In this document: one piece after another, positions 28,099 through 37,849 of the stretch | Layout: each line of letters opens with the position of its first letter | Position numbering within the stretch: position 1 is the stretch's first letter | Origin: Psychrobacter glacincola | GTDB taxonomy: Bacteria; Pseudomonadota; Gammaproteobacteria; Pseudomonadales; Moraxellaceae | Direction of reading: 5' to 3' | DNA length: 64,000 nt | Assembly: GCF_904846215.1 (NCBI RefSeq) | Contig: NZ_CAJGZK010000014.1 | Coordinates: 1-64,000 of the forward strand | The notes under the pieces: model-generated | Seen by the model: only the letters and a program-made list of their open reading frames with translations | What the model was told of the DNA's origin: nothing | The model's database searches: none | Made by a program: the position numbers and the translations under genes

Positions 28099-29067
28099 TT
28101 ATTGAGTGACACTTTCTTGCTCATTGAGTTTATTCACAATGGCTTTGACCGATGGATCACTCAAGTCGATAGTACGTACTGGGAACGGCATATCAATACC
28201 TGCCTTGTCTAAAGCCGTTTTTATCTCAATGAGTACTTGATCTATAGAGCTGACTTTATTAGCTTGAGTCCCATCATCAATGAACCAGCGCACGACCAAA
28301 TCAATGGTGGAGTCACCCAAATTGACGGCAATGACAGTAGGTGAGGCTTGCTTAGATACGCTATCAGCTCGATCTAAAGCCTGCATAATCTCAGATTTTG
28401 CTTCAGCGATATCATCGGCGTAACCGATACCGACTGCAAGCTGCAAGCGGCGCTGTTTATAAGCAGTATTGACAGTCAGGGCTGAGGTATACAGATCTGA
28501 GTTTGGAATGACCACTTGCCGACCATCATAAGTCTTGATGGTAGTCGCACGGATTTTGATGTCTTCAACCGTCCCTTCATACTCCCCTGAAACAATCTGA
28601 TCGCCAATACGAAACGGCTCTGAAAGTAGCAGCAAAATACCAGATAGTAAGTTTTGAAAAATATCTTTAAAGGCGAAACCAATGGCGACTGAACCGATAC
28701 CGAGCGCACCAATCAGCTTGGCAGGAGTAAAACCTGGCACCGCAACGACCATGGCAATCATAAAGCCAATAAATATAATCAGTGCCCCACCCACCCGCTG
28801 AAAGACTTTGACCAAATTCTGGTGTCGATTGCGACTACCTAGAAATTTGTAGACGACTTTTTTGAAGACAATCGATAGAAACCAAAAAATCAGAATAACG
28901 ACAATTGACGCCACAAAGTACGGGATACGCTCAACAAAACCAATAAATATTCCATTCGCCGAATCAATGATACTTTGATAAGTCAGCACATCAGTCGTTG
29001 GCGCAGAATTAGCAGAATTAATAGTCGATGGATTCACAGTCGTCGTGTCAGCCTCAGGGCTAGGCAT
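28099..29067 (-). CDS. mscS: Small-conductance mechanosensitive channel (MscS family)
   Basis: 322 aa. Three membrane segments: about 50-70, 90-110 and the Gly/Ala-rich pore helix LIGALGIGSVAIGFAFKDIFQNLLSGILLLL. The cytoplasmic beta domain includes FRIGDQIVSGEYEGTVEDIKIRATTIKTYDGRQVVIPNSDLYTSALTVN, the diagnostic MscS motif. It acts as an inner-membrane emergency valve on osmotic down-shock. GGAG lies ten bases before the ATG. Length is close to the E. coli protein (286) plus a Thr/Asn-rich N-terminus. Confidence 0.94.
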   Translation of the reverse strand: MPSPEADTTTVNPSTINSANSAPTTDVLTYQSIIDSANGIFIGFVERIPYFVASIVVILIFWFLSIVFKKVVYKFLGSRNRHQNLVKVFQRVGGALIIFIGFMIAMVVAVPGFTPAKLIGALGIGSVAIGFAFKDIFQNLLSGILLLLSEPFRIGDQIVSGEYEGTVEDIKIRATTIKTYDGRQVVIPNSDLYTSALTVNTAYKQRRLQLAVGIGYADDIAEAKSEIMQALDRADSVSKQASPTVIAVNLGDSTIDLVVRWFIDDGTQANKVSSIDQVLIEIKTALDKAGIDMPFPVRTIDLSDPSVKAIVNKLNEQESVTQ

Positions 29068-29137
29068 GTAGGGGTCACTCCTTAAATGATTAAATTTTTT
29101 GCTTCATTAGCACTTATATTTTTCAAATGTCTAAAAT

Positions 29138-29707
29138 CTAGCGCATCAAATCTGCTTGTACGATTTCAATCCAATAGCCATCAACGTCTTTGATAAAGGC
29201 AATATTTTTCATACTACCCTCTTCTGGACGCTTTTTAAATTCGACGTTGTTTTTATCAAACCAAGCAACGGCTTCCTCTAAACTCGGTACGCTAAAACAA
29301 ATATGACCAAAGCCTTGTGGTTCGCCATTACCGTCGTGATAGCTAAAGTCAGCCTTTGTCTCAGTTCCATAGTTATGCGTTAATTCTAAAATACCGCGTT
29401 GACGAAATGCGAAGATTTCTAAGTCGTCACCAGCTGGCAGATTGTCACGCTCGCTCTCAGTCAGCTTGGCTAAAAAGTACAAATCAAAACCCATGGCTGG
29501 GAATTTTTTGACTGCCAGTAATGTCATACCTAAAACGCCAGTATAAAACTTTAAAGACTTCACAGGATCTTTGACGCGTAGCATCGTATGGTTAAAAGTA
29601 TAACCTGTCGTTTGCGCTGAGATAGGCTGTACACCATCCGTCTTTACGCTGCTTTCAGGTTGTTCTTGTAATGCATGGTTATTATTAAAAGTATCATTAT
29701 TACTCAT
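29138..29707 (-). CDS. gloA: Lactoylglutathione lyase (glyoxalase I)
   Basis: 189 aa. Vicinal-oxygen-chelate fold with metal ligands in HTMLRVKDPVKSLKFY, ILELTHNYGTE, GFGHICFSVPS and YWIEIVQADL (His, Glu, His, Glu). Typical motifs: FYTGVLGMTLL and YHDGNGEPQGFGH. Converts the methylglyoxal-glutathione hemithioacetal to S-lactoylglutathione. An N-terminal extension of about 30 residues is Asn/Gln-rich. AGGA lies eight bases before the ATG. Confidence 0.95.
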   Translation of the reverse strand: MSNNDTFNNNHALQEQPESSVKTDGVQPISAQTTGYTFNHTMLRVKDPVKSLKFYTGVLGMTLLAVKKFPAMGFDLYFLAKLTESERDNLPAGDDLEIFAFRQRGILELTHNYGTETKADFSYHDGNGEPQGFGHICFSVPSLEEAVAWFDKNNVEFKKRPEEGSMKNIAFIKDVDGYWIEIVQADLMR

Positions 29708-29742
29708 GGTTATTCCTATGTTTAAATATTTTTAATCGCTAA

Positions 29743-29880
29743 TATAGTCAGTGAAAAGTAATATCGACACATTATGTACTACGGGTATCAATTTTTCTTG
29801 CTTGCTGTGCCTACGCAGACAGAGGCTGCAAAAAATTTATACCCGCAGCACCGTAGCGTTTTTAGAGTATTTTGACTATA
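29743..29880 (+). repeat. Palindromic MITE-like element, sub-family A
   Basis: 138 bp. Inner arms TACTACGGGTAT / ATACCCGCAGCA: the CGGG/CCCG step is a compensated change relative to CTGG/CCAG copies. Lies between gloA and the carbonic anhydrase gene. Confidence 0.92.
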
Positions 29881-29955
29881 GATTAAACCGTCATACTGAT
29901 AATGCTCAGTTTCTACAGGATACTATTAAATATCTAGAAACTAAGTATCTAAAAA

Positions 29956-30594
29956 CTAAGCATCTAGAAACCGCACTTTTCCTGTTTCTAAGTTGTACTC
30001 TGCACCAACGATTAACAGCTGACCACTATTAGTTAAGTCCTCTAAGGCACGCGAGCCATGCTTGAGCTGACTGACCGACATACGCACGTTGGCACGTATA
30101 GAGCGGTCAACCAGTTCGTCTGCATCCACATCTTGTCCATTGGCGGTCGCAAGTTCGTGCAGGTTATAGACACTTGGACGGATACGGTCGACGATAGATT
30201 GCAGATTGGGCGAATAGTTTTGTTCAGGATTGATTAATGCTTCAACACAAGCGGTGACAGCGCCGCAGTGCGAATGTCCTAGCACCACGACCAGTTTAGT
30301 ATCGAACTTTTCGGCAGCAAATTCGACCGAGCCAATTTGTGAAGGGGCAACCACGTTACCTGCCACTCGTATGACAAACAAATCACCCAGTCCTTGATCA
30401 AATACAATCTCGACTGGCACCCGTGCATCCGAGCAACCCAAAATAATCGCCAAAGGATCTTGATCCTTGACTAATTCTGGACGCTTTTGCATACAGGGGT
30501 CGGTATTGGTCAAGCTGTCTACATAGCGTATATTGCCTTGCTTAAGAAGCTCCAGTGCTTCCTGACCTGTTTTAGGGCGTGTGTCGTTAGGCAT
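29956..30594 (-). CDS. can: Beta-carbonic anhydrase
   Basis: 212 aa. Zinc ligands in CSDARVPVE (Cys and the Asp-Arg dyad) and GHSHCGAV (His, Cys). Also VIRVAGNVVAPSQIGSVEFAAEKF and a C-terminal YNLETGKVRFLD. Interconverts CO2 and bicarbonate in the cytoplasm. AAGGA lies six bases before the ATG. Confidence 0.95.
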   Translation of the reverse strand: MPNDTRPKTGQEALELLKQGNIRYVDSLTNTDPCMQKRPELVKDQDPLAIILGCSDARVPVEIVFDQGLGDLFVIRVAGNVVAPSQIGSVEFAAEKFDTKLVVVLGHSHCGAVTACVEALINPEQNYSPNLQSIVDRIRPSVYNLHELATANGQDVDADELVDRSIRANVRMSVSQLKHGSRALEDLTNSGQLLIVGAEYNLETGKVRFLDA

Positions 30595-30859
30595 AATAAA
30601 TCCTTGATCATTTAACTGGTTAACATAGTAAATGCTCTATGACCATCCTGTCATAGAGTCTAATTCTTCGCTATCGTTTGGCGCTTTAAGCAAACCTCTC
30701 TTAAATCCTGACATCTGCAAATCACGTTGTCTTTATCATACGTAAACCAATTGTATAGGAATAAAGTCAAAAAAATGGTAAAAATTATTTAATTTAAGGC
30801 CCGATACTTGGCCTATTTAACAAAGCGTAAACTTATCTTTAACCGCCCTTCCAAGATAA

Positions 30860-31007
30860 CTATAGTCCGTTCAAAATAAAAGCGATACGATTGCGATAAC
30901 GTGCTATTGGCTATAATTTTTCTTGCTTGCTGCTGGCATGCGTGACAGAGGCTGCAAAAAATTTATAGCCAATAGCACTGTATCGTTTTTAAAATGAATC
31001 GACTATA
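30860..31007 (+). repeat. Palindromic MITE-like element, sub-family C
   Basis: 148 bp, ends TATAGTCCG and CGACTATA. It shares the core flanks (TTTTTCTTGCTTGCTG, GACAGAGGCTGC) but has different arms: GTGCTATTGGCTAT pairs perfectly over 14 bp with ATAGCCAATAGCAC, and the outer arms also pair (GATACGAT / ATCGTTTT-type). The only C copy seen here. Confidence 0.85.
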
Positions 31008-31286
31008 TAGGGCTCAACCAATAACGAACTTGCGCTGACTTATAGCGAAGGCTTGTTGTAATAGCTTGCTATCATAATCGGTACACTGACGGCACTGGCT
31101 TTAAACTGTTATAATTTTCGCGGTAAAGGTTTATTAAATGGGCTACTATTTGTGCTGATGATGTCGCCTGAGATTGTCTTAGCGCTATCGCTCTAACAAG
31201 AATTGCATATCAATAGAACTCGTGTGATTCTTATCTTATATCTGCTATACACTTTTTATTTTTAACTTCGGTGGTTAGATTATTTT

Positions 31287-32177
31287 ATGTTAGAGCTTCG
31301 TCATCTTAATACCTTAACTGCGCTACGAGCGCACGGCTCATTGGCCGCTGCTGCCGATGAGCTCCATGTGACTGCTTCTGCCGTCTCGCATCAGTTAAAA
31401 GAATTAGAGAATTATTACGACATCAGTTTGGTCAATCGTCGCACGCGTCCGCTGACCTTTACGCCCGCTGGCAAAATGGTATTGGCGCTTGCTGATAGCA
31501 TCATGCCACAAGTTGCTCGCACCAAAGCCAACTTAAAGCGCCTCGCTCACGGTCAGGCAGGCAGACTGCGTTTGGCGTCTGAATGTCATAGTTGCTTCGA
31601 TTGGTTGATGCCGATTCTCAATCATTATCGCCGCGAGTGGTCAGATGTTGAGCTGGATTTTGCCACGGGTTTTGAGCCTGAACCGCATCATTTATTGATA
31701 GAAGGGGATATCGACCTACTCATTACCACCAGCAATTTGCCGATAGAAGGTATTAGCTATCAGCCCTTATTTGAGTATGAGAGTCGTTTGGTACTGTCGC
31801 CCACTCACGATTTGGCAGAGCAGCATTTTGTGCGTCCTGAGGACTTGGTTGAGCAAACCTTGATTGCTTACCCAGTAGAAGCTAAACGTCTCGATATCAT
31901 TGCCAATTTTATGGCGCCAGAGCAGGTCAGCTTCAAAAGCATCCGTACTACTGAACTAACGGCTATGCTCATACAGTTAGTAGCGAGCGAACGCGGTGTA
32001 GCAGCACTCCCCGACTGGGTAGTTGCCGAATATGAGAAAAAAGGCTGGGTAGTATCGCGCCCATTAGGGGATGGTGTCTACTGTCAACTCTATGCTGCAA
32101 CGCGTACATTGAGTCAAGATACCGCTTATATGCAGGGGTTTGCCAGCTTATTAGAAGGGATTGTAAAACCTGTATAG
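31287..32177 (+). CDS. metR: LysR family regulator, MetR-like
   Basis: 296 aa. N-terminal winged HTH MLELRHLNTLTALRAHGSLAAAADELHVTASAVSHQLKELE; the effector domain starts RLRLASECHSCFDWLMPILNHYR, a hallmark of MetR, which senses homocysteine and regulates methionine synthesis genes (metE, metH, glyA). No met gene is adjacent, so the targets lie elsewhere. Ends in a bidirectional terminator shared with crcB. Confidence 0.88.
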   Translation: MLELRHLNTLTALRAHGSLAAAADELHVTASAVSHQLKELENYYDISLVNRRTRPLTFTPAGKMVLALADSIMPQVARTKANLKRLAHGQAGRLRLASECHSCFDWLMPILNHYRREWSDVELDFATGFEPEPHHLLIEGDIDLLITTSNLPIEGISYQPLFEYESRLVLSPTHDLAEQHFVRPEDLVEQTLIAYPVEAKRLDIIANFMAPEQVSFKSIRTTELTAMLIQLVASERGVAALPDWVVAEYEKKGWVVSRPLGDGVYCQLYAATRTLSQDTAYMQGFASLLEGIVKPV

Positions 32178-32191
32178 AGGTAATTTTTACT

Positions 32192-32232
32192 AAAAAAAAG
32201 AGCCGTACTAAAAGTTAATACGGCTCTTTTTT
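32192..32232. terminator. Bidirectional terminator between metR and crcB
   Basis: Stem AAGAGCCGTA / TACGGCTCTT with A8 before and T6 after. Confidence 0.92.
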
Positions 32233-32250
32233 ATCAATGCATTTTGGTTA

Positions 32251-32622
32251 TTACAAAATCAGCTTAAAGAAATAAAACCCAAGCGCAGTTGCTACTAGCG
32301 TCAATCCCACATGCAAACCCACCAACCCTAAAGCTGCCAGTAGCCGCCCATGATGGATAAAGGTAAATACTTCAGCGCTAAAGGTACTAAAAGTCGTCAA
32401 ACCACCCAAAAAACCCGTAATGACAAACAGTCGGACATTATCAGACAGACCACTGCCGATCCGCTCAAACCATACCAGTGCCAGTCCTATCAACAATCCA
32501 CCCAATACATTGGCGCCAAGTGTCCCAAGAGGTATCCAGTGGTGCAGCGGATTGAAACGCGCCATCCAACCTCGCAAGCACGCGCCAAAGGCAGCCCCCA
32601 ATCCAATAGCCAGCCACTGCAT
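32251..32622 (-). CDS. crcB: Fluoride ion channel Fluc/CrcB
   Basis: 123 aa with four membrane helices. [25 protein letters not shown] and [16 protein letters not shown] (the Na+ / fluoride-pore signature) identify it. It works as an inverted dimer exporting fluoride. AAGGA lies seven bases before the ATG. No fluoride riboswitch is evident in the 55 bases between it and tsaD. Confidence 0.95.
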   Translation of the reverse strand: MQWLAIGLGAAFGACLRGWMARFNPLHHWIPLGTLGANVLGGLLIGLALVWFERIGSGLSDNVRLFVITGFLGGLTTFSTFSAEVFTFIHHGRLLAALGLVGLHVGLTLVATALGFYFFKLIL

Positions 32623-32677
32623 AAATCATCCTTAATCAAGTAGAGGTTAACAGAGATACTCTCTCATAAAATAGTGC

Positions 32678-33736
32678 TTAAACTGCAGGCAGATCAGTCA
32701 TTGGCCAACGCGGTACACAGGTGACAGCCAAATCATCGGACTGCCCTGCTTGCAAACGCTCATAACCGGCATAAGCAATCATTGCACCATTATCAGTACA
32801 TAAAGCAGGCGGTGCATAATATACAGTCGCATTGATTTTAGCCAGTTGACGTTCGAGAGTGTCACGTAGATGGCTATTGGCACTGACACCGCCTGCTATT
32901 ACCAAGCGGCTCATATTGACTTGCTTAAGCGCTTTGACACATTTTTTCACCAAGGTATCAACCACAGCATGCTGAAAACTGGCGGCAATATCAGCACGGA
33001 CTTGCGGGTCGCTATCAGAACTATTTCCTGAACCGCCTGAGCCATCGGTATCTTTGATGAGGTTATGTACTGCTGTTTTCATACCGCTAAAAGAAAAGTC
33101 CAAACCGCGATGTAACATTGGTCTAGGCAGACTATAAGCATTCGGATTGCCATTTTCCGCTAATTTAGCGATATTTGGACCACCAGGGTATGGCAGACCG
33201 AGCATTTTTGCCGCTTTATCAAAGCACTCACCTGCCGCATCATCGATGGACTCGCCGAGGATGTCATATTGACCAATACCGTGTGCGGCAATCAACAACG
33301 TATGTCCACCAGAAACCAGTAACGATACAAACGGAAACGCCGGTGGATTGGGACCCATCAGTGGTGCCAATAAATGCCCTTCCATATGATGAACACCAAT
33401 CGCTGGAATATCTAACCCATAAGCCAAGCTACGACCAAATAAGGCTCCCGTCATCAGCGCGCCAATAAGCCCCGGACCCTTGGTATAGGCGATCGCATCA
33501 ATCTCGTTTTTGCTGATATTACATTGCGCTAATAGCTCATCAAACAGCGGCACCAGCTTACGAATATGATCACGACTGGCAAGCTCAGGCACCACACCAC
33601 CATAAAGGGCATGCAGCTCTATTTGTGAATACAGCACTTGCCCAAGCAGACCTTTGTTCTCGCTATTTATCTGTTCGCTATCGAAAATCGCCAGACCAGT
33701 CTCATCACAAGAGGTTTCTAAACCCAATACTTTCAT
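32678..33736 (-). CDS. tsaD: tRNA t6A37 threonylcarbamoyltransferase TsaD
   Basis: 352 aa. [15 protein letters not shown], the metal motif [15 protein letters not shown] and [10 protein letters not shown] define the Kae1/TsaD family, which forms the t6A modification on ANN-decoding tRNAs. A Gly/Ser/Asp-rich insertion ([13 protein letters not shown]) lies before the [11 protein letters not shown] helix. Its usual partner rpsU is 1.5 kb away on the other strand. Confidence 0.97.
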   Translation of the reverse strand: MKVLGLETSCDETGLAIFDSEQINSENKGLLGQVLYSQIELHALYGGVVPELASRDHIRKLVPLFDELLAQCNISKNEIDAIAYTKGPGLIGALMTGALFGRSLAYGLDIPAIGVHHMEGHLLAPLMGPNPPAFPFVSLLVSGGHTLLIAAHGIGQYDILGESIDDAAGECFDKAAKMLGLPYPGGPNIAKLAENGNPNAYSLPRPMLHRGLDFSFSGMKTAVHNLIKDTDGSGGSGNSSDSDPQVRADIAASFQHAVVDTLVKKCVKALKQVNMSRLVIAGGVSANSHLRDTLERQLAKINATVYYAPPALCTDNGAMIAYAGYERLQAGQSDDLAVTCVPRWPMTDLPAV

Positions 33737-33814
33737 CTATCTGCCTTTATTTTTTACGGTACATGACTTCTTAGTTAGCTTAACGCTCAAAAGGTCGCTC
33801 TGTGTCATTGAAAC

Positions 33815-33848
33815 AAAAGACCGCCACTGTAAGCTTACAATGGCGGTC
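33815..33848 (-). terminator. Terminator after the c5-type cytochrome gene
   Basis: Stem GACCGCCA-TGTAAGC-like hairpin (33819-33848), then TTTTG on the minus strand, 28 bases after the cytochrome stop codon. Confidence 0.75.
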
Positions 33849-33875
33849 AGTTCAACAAATTTCAATCAATAACAT

Positions 33876-34349
33876 TTAGCTAGCCGCAGCAACCATGTAA
33901 TCAACAGCAGCATGAACTTGCGCTTCACTGACCTCTGTACTGGCTTGCGCTGGCATTTTATTAAAGCCTTTGGCAGAGTGCATGTGTAGCGTATCGATAC
34001 CTTTGGCAATTCGCGGTGCCCACGCTTCTTTGTCGCCAAATACTGGCGCGGCTAACAATCCTTTTTCATGACAAACCTTACACTGTTTTTCATACAGTGT
34101 AGCGCCCGCATCAGCAGCCTCTACTACTGGCTCTTCAGTAGATTCTGCCTCAACGATAGGCTCGGCTTCAGCAGGCGCTTCAGGCTCTACAACGACAGCT
34201 TCAGTCTCATTAACCGCTGCAGGCTCGTCAGCAGCCGTATTGTCACCGCCGCTACATGCGCTAAGTGTCAATAACGCACTAAGACTCAATCCTGACAATA
34301 CCAACTTAACAACCAATTTTTTCTTCATTGCAGATCGTTTCACAGTCAT
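33876..34349 (-). CDS. Cytochrome c5-like lipoprotein
   Basis: 157 aa. Lipobox LSAC (Cys32), then a Glu/Pro/Ala/Val linker (about 38-80) and a class I cytochrome domain with haem site Cys90-Lys-Val-Cys93-His94 and a downstream axial Met in FNKMPAQ. The domain resembles cytochrome c5 (GATLYEKQCKVCHEKGLLAAPVFGDKEAWAPRIAKG). Probably tethered to a periplasmic membrane face by lipid with the acidic linker as spacer, passing electrons towards a terminal oxidase; the partner is unknown. The ATG at 34349 follows AGGA by eight bases. Confidence 0.88.
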   Translation of the reverse strand: MTVKRSAMKKKLVVKLVLSGLSLSALLTLSACSGGDNTAADEPAAVNETEAVVVEPEAPAEAEPIVEAESTEEPVVEAADAGATLYEKQCKVCHEKGLLAAPVFGDKEAWAPRIAKGIDTLHMHSAKGFNKMPAQASTEVSEAQVHAAVDYMVAAAS

Positions 34350-34415
34350 GGCTATTTCCTCGTCTATAGATGGTTAATGACATCACTTATTATTGATGGC
34401 TACCTTTAAACACAA

Positions 34416-34820
34416 TTAATTTGTGGCTGGTTCAGCGTCAGTAGCAGCCGTATCCATCGCTGGCATTGCAGCCGCATCTGTCGCTGGCATTGCGGCAGTA
34501 GCAGTATCAGCGCTTGCAGTCGCATCGGCTTCTGTTCCCTCTCCGGCAACGGCACCTTCCTCAGTGCTCATCGTAGCGTCTGCTGCCGTGTCAACTGCTG
34601 GCATTGGTGCTGTTTCTGGGAAATCGATCTTTTCTGCTTCAGGTGCGTTCTTGCGAGCAAGCACTGCTGCCTCATCGACACGATCAACAGCCAAGACGAC
34701 GTGACCGGACTCTTCGCCTTCTTTTTCACTACTACAAGCACTCAGACTGACACCCATAGTAAGCGCCAATGTCGACCATAATGCCATACTTACTACTGAT
34801 TTTTTTATTCCAGTTTTCAT
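34416..34820 (-). CDS. Ala/Thr/Asp-rich lipoprotein of unknown function
   Basis: 134 aa. ATG at 34820 after GAGGG (six bases). Signal peptide with lipobox LSAC (Cys30 counted from the upstream TTG), then low-complexity sequence dominated by Ala, Thr, Asp and Glu with repeated AAMPAMDTAATDA-type blocks. No fold is recognisable. It lies 66 bases upstream of the c5-type cytochrome gene on the same strand and both are acidic lipoproteins, suggesting one operon. Confidence 0.75.
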   Translation of the reverse strand: MKTGIKKSVVSMALWSTLALTMGVSLSACSSEKEGEESGHVVLAVDRVDEAAVLARKNAPEAEKIDFPETAPMPAVDTAADATMSTEEGAVAGEGTEADATASADTATAAMPATDAAAMPAMDTAATDAEPATN

Positions 34821-35253
34821 CAAAAACCCTCAATATAATTGCTATAAAAGCGTTGTCGCGCCTGATTATTTTATTTAATAACAGACTGCACTTATCATAA
34901 CATAGACTGCATATCAGCCGTTATTACCAAACTATGGCTTTATCCAACATTCAATGACTATCTATTTAAAAACACTATCTATTTAAAAAGACTGTCCATA
35001 AATAATAACACTTATATCAGGTTAAATCAGTCATTAAACTGACTATAAGCCGTTAAAGCGAGCCCTTTATGTAAAATAGGTACGCTAAAGCCTTTGACTT
35101 TACTGATATTTTTTATTAAAATAAGCACCCTTGTGCTATTGCGCAAGACTATCCTAGTTTGAGCTGATGCCAGTAATCTTGAGATATTACGGCTAAATAC
35201 TAACATACAGCCAAACTAATGCCTTTATATCTCATCCTAATCAAGGAGTCTTC
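34821..35253. other. Divergent intergenic region upstream of rpsU
   Basis: About 430 AT-rich bases. A possible rpsU promoter is TTGAGC (35159-35164), an 18-base spacer and GATATT (35183-35188); it is only a moderate match. No repeat element present. Confidence 0.35.
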
Positions 35254-35469
35254 ATGCCTGCAGTTAAGGTTAAAGAAAACGAACCAGTTGATATCGCTAT
35301 CCGTCGTTTTAAACGTGCTTGTGAAAAAGCTGGCGTATTGTCAGATGTACGTAAGCGTGAATTTTATGAAAAACCAACGCAAGTACGCAAGCGCAAAGCA
35401 GCAGCTGCCGTAAAGCGTTATAAAAAGAAATTACAACGCGAAACTATTCGTACCACTCGTATGTACTAA
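35254..35469 (+). CDS. rpsU: Ribosomal protein bS21
   Basis: 71 aa, the usual size. [27 protein letters not shown] and the basic C-terminus are diagnostic. Small-subunit protein that aids translation initiation. AAGGAG lies seven bases before the ATG. yqeY follows after a terminator-like hairpin. Confidence 0.98.
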   Translation: MPAVKVKENEPVDIAIRRFKRACEKAGVLSDVRKREFYEKPTQVRKRKAAAAVKRYKKKLQRETIRTTRMY

Positions 35470-35505
35470 TCGATCATTCGATTAGCTAAGTACCAGCGCT
35501 ACACG

Positions 35506-35542
35506 AACGCCACTGTTATCCAATGATATCAGTGGCGTTTTT
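35506..35542 (+). terminator. Terminator after rpsU
   Basis: Stem AACGCCACTG / CAGTGGCGTT with an inner TATC/GATA pair, followed by T6. Confidence 0.88.
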
Positions 35543-35662
35543 TATGCTACAATTTTTATTATTATTGCTACTCCCTAATTCAAGGCTTTCTATTATAAAG
35601 CTTGTGATGATTAGCAGATTTTTACATAACCTTTTTATCTATACTCATAAGGAATAATAACA

Positions 35663-36112
35663 ATGAGCCAAATCAAACAAACATTGACTGATACTATCAT
35701 CGTCTCTATGAAAGCACGGGAGATTGAACGGGTTAAAGTATTGCGTAACGTACAAGCGGTTATCAAACAAATTGAGATTGACCGTCAGACAGAGCTTGAT
35801 GATGCTGAAGTGTTGGAGATATTACAAAAACAGCTCAAACAGCGTCATGAGTCATTGACTATTTTTACCGAAAATGGTCGTGATGATTTGGCGACCAAAG
35901 AGCAGTTTGAGATTGATATTATCAATGAATATATGCCAAAACAGATGGATGATGCTGAGATTACCGCTTTGGTTAACGCAGAAATTGCCGAACAAGGTGC
36001 GACGTCAATGCGTGATATGGGTAGCGTGATGGGTATACTGAAAACGAAAACCGCGGGTCGTGCTGACCCTGCGCTAATCTCAAAGCTCGTTAAAGACGTG
36101 CTACAAGGTTAA
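35663..36112 (+). CDS. yqeY: YqeY/GatB-like tRNA amidotransferase-related protein
   Basis: 149 aa. Entire length matches the YqeY family: MKAREIERVKVLRNVQAVIKQIEID, LQKQLKQRHESLTIF and DMGSVMGILKTKTAGRADPALISKLVKDVL. The C-terminal part resembles the tail of GatB that binds tRNA. Exact role unknown; it classically sits between rpsU and dnaG. Confidence 0.95.
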   Translation: MSQIKQTLTDTIIVSMKAREIERVKVLRNVQAVIKQIEIDRQTELDDAEVLEILQKQLKQRHESLTIFTENGRDDLATKEQFEIDIINEYMPKQMDDAEITALVNAEIAEQGATSMRDMGSVMGILKTKTAGRADPALISKLVKDVLQG

Positions 36113-36181
36113 TCGCGACAGCATGTTTATAAAATGAGCGCTATTTTTTATATCGCGTTTTATAGCAGTCAGTTATCAAAT

Positions 36182-36215
36182 AACCGCCTAAGGCTTAAAG
36201 TCTTTGGCGGTTTTT
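36182..36215 (+). terminator. Terminator after yqeY
   Basis: ACCGCC (36183-36188) pairs with GGCGGT (36206-36211), followed by T5. It overlaps the last codons of the convergent bepA-like gene. Confidence 0.6.
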
Positions 36216-37849
36216 ACCGCTTTAATTTCGGCATTAATATTGGCAAGCAGTGGACGAGCGCTATTGGCTTGATTGGTGTTTTGCAAATTTTCTGTCAATT
36301 TTTTGGCTTGCGTTAAAGAAGTCAACGCACGCTCGTAACTTCCACTCCATAGTTGGTCATGACTGCGATAACGCAGCGCATTAATAGTAGCGATACTTTT
36401 CAGCGCTGCAGAATCGGTGGTCTTTGCCAGTTTTTCATTGGCCAATTGCAAACTTTGCCACGCATAACGGTCGCTTGGCTGCTGCTCAGTTAATGGCTTG
36501 AGTAAGGCTTGCGCTTGGGTTGGCTGATTGCTATTGGTCAAGGCTTCCGCTAAATATAGACGTAAATCACGGCGCTCAGGATAGAGCTGCTGCTGACTCG
36601 CCAACACTTCAGCAGCTTGTTGCCATTTATTTTGTTCCGTCAAAATCTGGCTTTGGGTAATGGACAATAAAGGCTCGAGTACTTGGCGCTTTGCTATTGG
36701 TAATGCAGACAGCTCAACAAATACATTGTCTGCTTCTTTAAAGCGCTGCTGCTCCCCATACCAATACATCAGGGCAAGCTTTGCGCCGACGCTGTTGTTT
36801 GCCGCCGCCGTTAATGTGGTCTCAGAAGCATGCTTTCCGGTACTTTGTACGCGCCAATACAGCAAATCAAACAAGGCTTGATGGCGCTGCTGTTGATTTA
36901 ACGGCAGTGTATTATAACGCTGCGCACGGCTTTGAGATTCACTCAAGCGCTCATTACTCAGTGGATGAGAGCGGATAAAGCTGGGCAAAAACTGATTGGC
37001 CGTTTGGTTCATCTGACTTTTTTGATTCATAGTCGCAAAGAATCGCGGCATCGCGCGTGGGTCATAACCAGCTTGGTTCATGATTTGCATGCCAACCCGA
37101 TCAGCATCACGCTCATTATTACGACTAAACGCCATGCTACTATTCATCGTAGCGGTTTGGCTACCCATCATGACTGCTGCTGCCGCATCACCATCGACGG
37201 TAGAGGCTGCGATCGCGGCCAGCATGCCACCTATTTGTATCAGCAAGGCTTTCTTGCGCTCATCAGCGCCACTTTCATAATGACGTTGACTAATATGTGC
37301 AACCTCATGAGCCACAACGCTTGCCAGCTCATCCATACTGTTTGCTGCCAATATAGTTCCAGTATTAAGACCAAACACGCCGCCTGGTGCCGCAAAAGCA
37401 TTGATACTTGGGTTATCAATAATGACCAAACCGAGCGGTGCTTGCTGACGCGCTTGGGCATTGAGCCGCCACGTCAGCTCTTTGACCGTTTCTTGAATCC
37501 AAGGATCATGCTCTATCTTTACGCGACCATTGATGTTTCTTAATGACCATTCACCAAGCAATTTATTTTGATATTGCTCATCAAAGCTCAACCCTTGTCC
37601 GCGTAAACTGGGCAAACTTAGCTCTTCTGTGTTAGTGGTTTGCCATGAATCATAGCTCAAGGGCACAGCTTGGCTCTTGCTATAGGCAGCGCTTGTACAG
37701 GCTAATAGTATCGTTGACAGCGCTAATTTTAGCGCAAGTGTTGACGACAGATGGCGATTGACCCGTTTAGAGAATGACCCTGCCTGTATGCCTGCATAGT
37801 GAGCAATAGCACATTTATCCTGTGCATTTATCAGCGGCTTATCAAGCAT
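36188..37849 (-). CDS. bepA: BepA-like M48 periplasmic metalloprotease with TPR tail
   Basis: 553 aa from the ATG at 37849; a TTG at 37873 is a real alternative because it has AAGG seven bases upstream while the ATG has no clear site. Signal peptide around residues 30-60. The M48 zinc protease domain carries AHEVAHISQRH (HExxH) plus NERDADRVG with the third ligand region. C-terminal ~220 residues are TPR-like helices. Family role (BepA/YfgC): periplasmic protease and chaperone for outer-membrane proteins such as LptD and BamA. Convergent with yqeY. Confidence 0.9.
   Translation of the reverse strand: MLDKPLINAQDKCAIAHYAGIQAGSFSKRVNRHLSSTLALKLALSTILLACTSAAYSKSQAVPLSYDSWQTTNTEELSLPSLRGQGLSFDEQYQNKLLGEWSLRNINGRVKIEHDPWIQETVKELTWRLNAQARQQAPLGLVIIDNPSINAFAAPGGVFGLNTGTILAANSMDELASVVAHEVAHISQRHYESGADERKKALLIQIGGMLAAIAASTVDGDAAAAVMMGSQTATMNSSMAFSRNNERDADRVGMQIMNQAGYDPRAMPRFFATMNQKSQMNQTANQFLPSFIRSHPLSNERLSESQSRAQRYNTLPLNQQQRHQALFDLLYWRVQSTGKHASETTLTAAANNSVGAKLALMYWYGEQQRFKEADNVFVELSALPIAKRQVLEPLLSITQSQILTEQNKWQQAAEVLASQQQLYPERRDLRLYLAEALTNSNQPTQAQALLKPLTEQQPSDRYAWQSLQLANEKLAKTTDSAALKSIATINALRYRSHDQLWSGSYERALTSLTQAKKLTENLQNTNQANSARPLLANINAEIKAVKTAKDFKP

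Noticed and set aside
34423..34704. 93-codon Ala/Ser-rich plus-strand ORF
   Set aside because: Antisense shadow of the Ala-rich lipoprotein gene; simple codon repetition keeps the other frame open.
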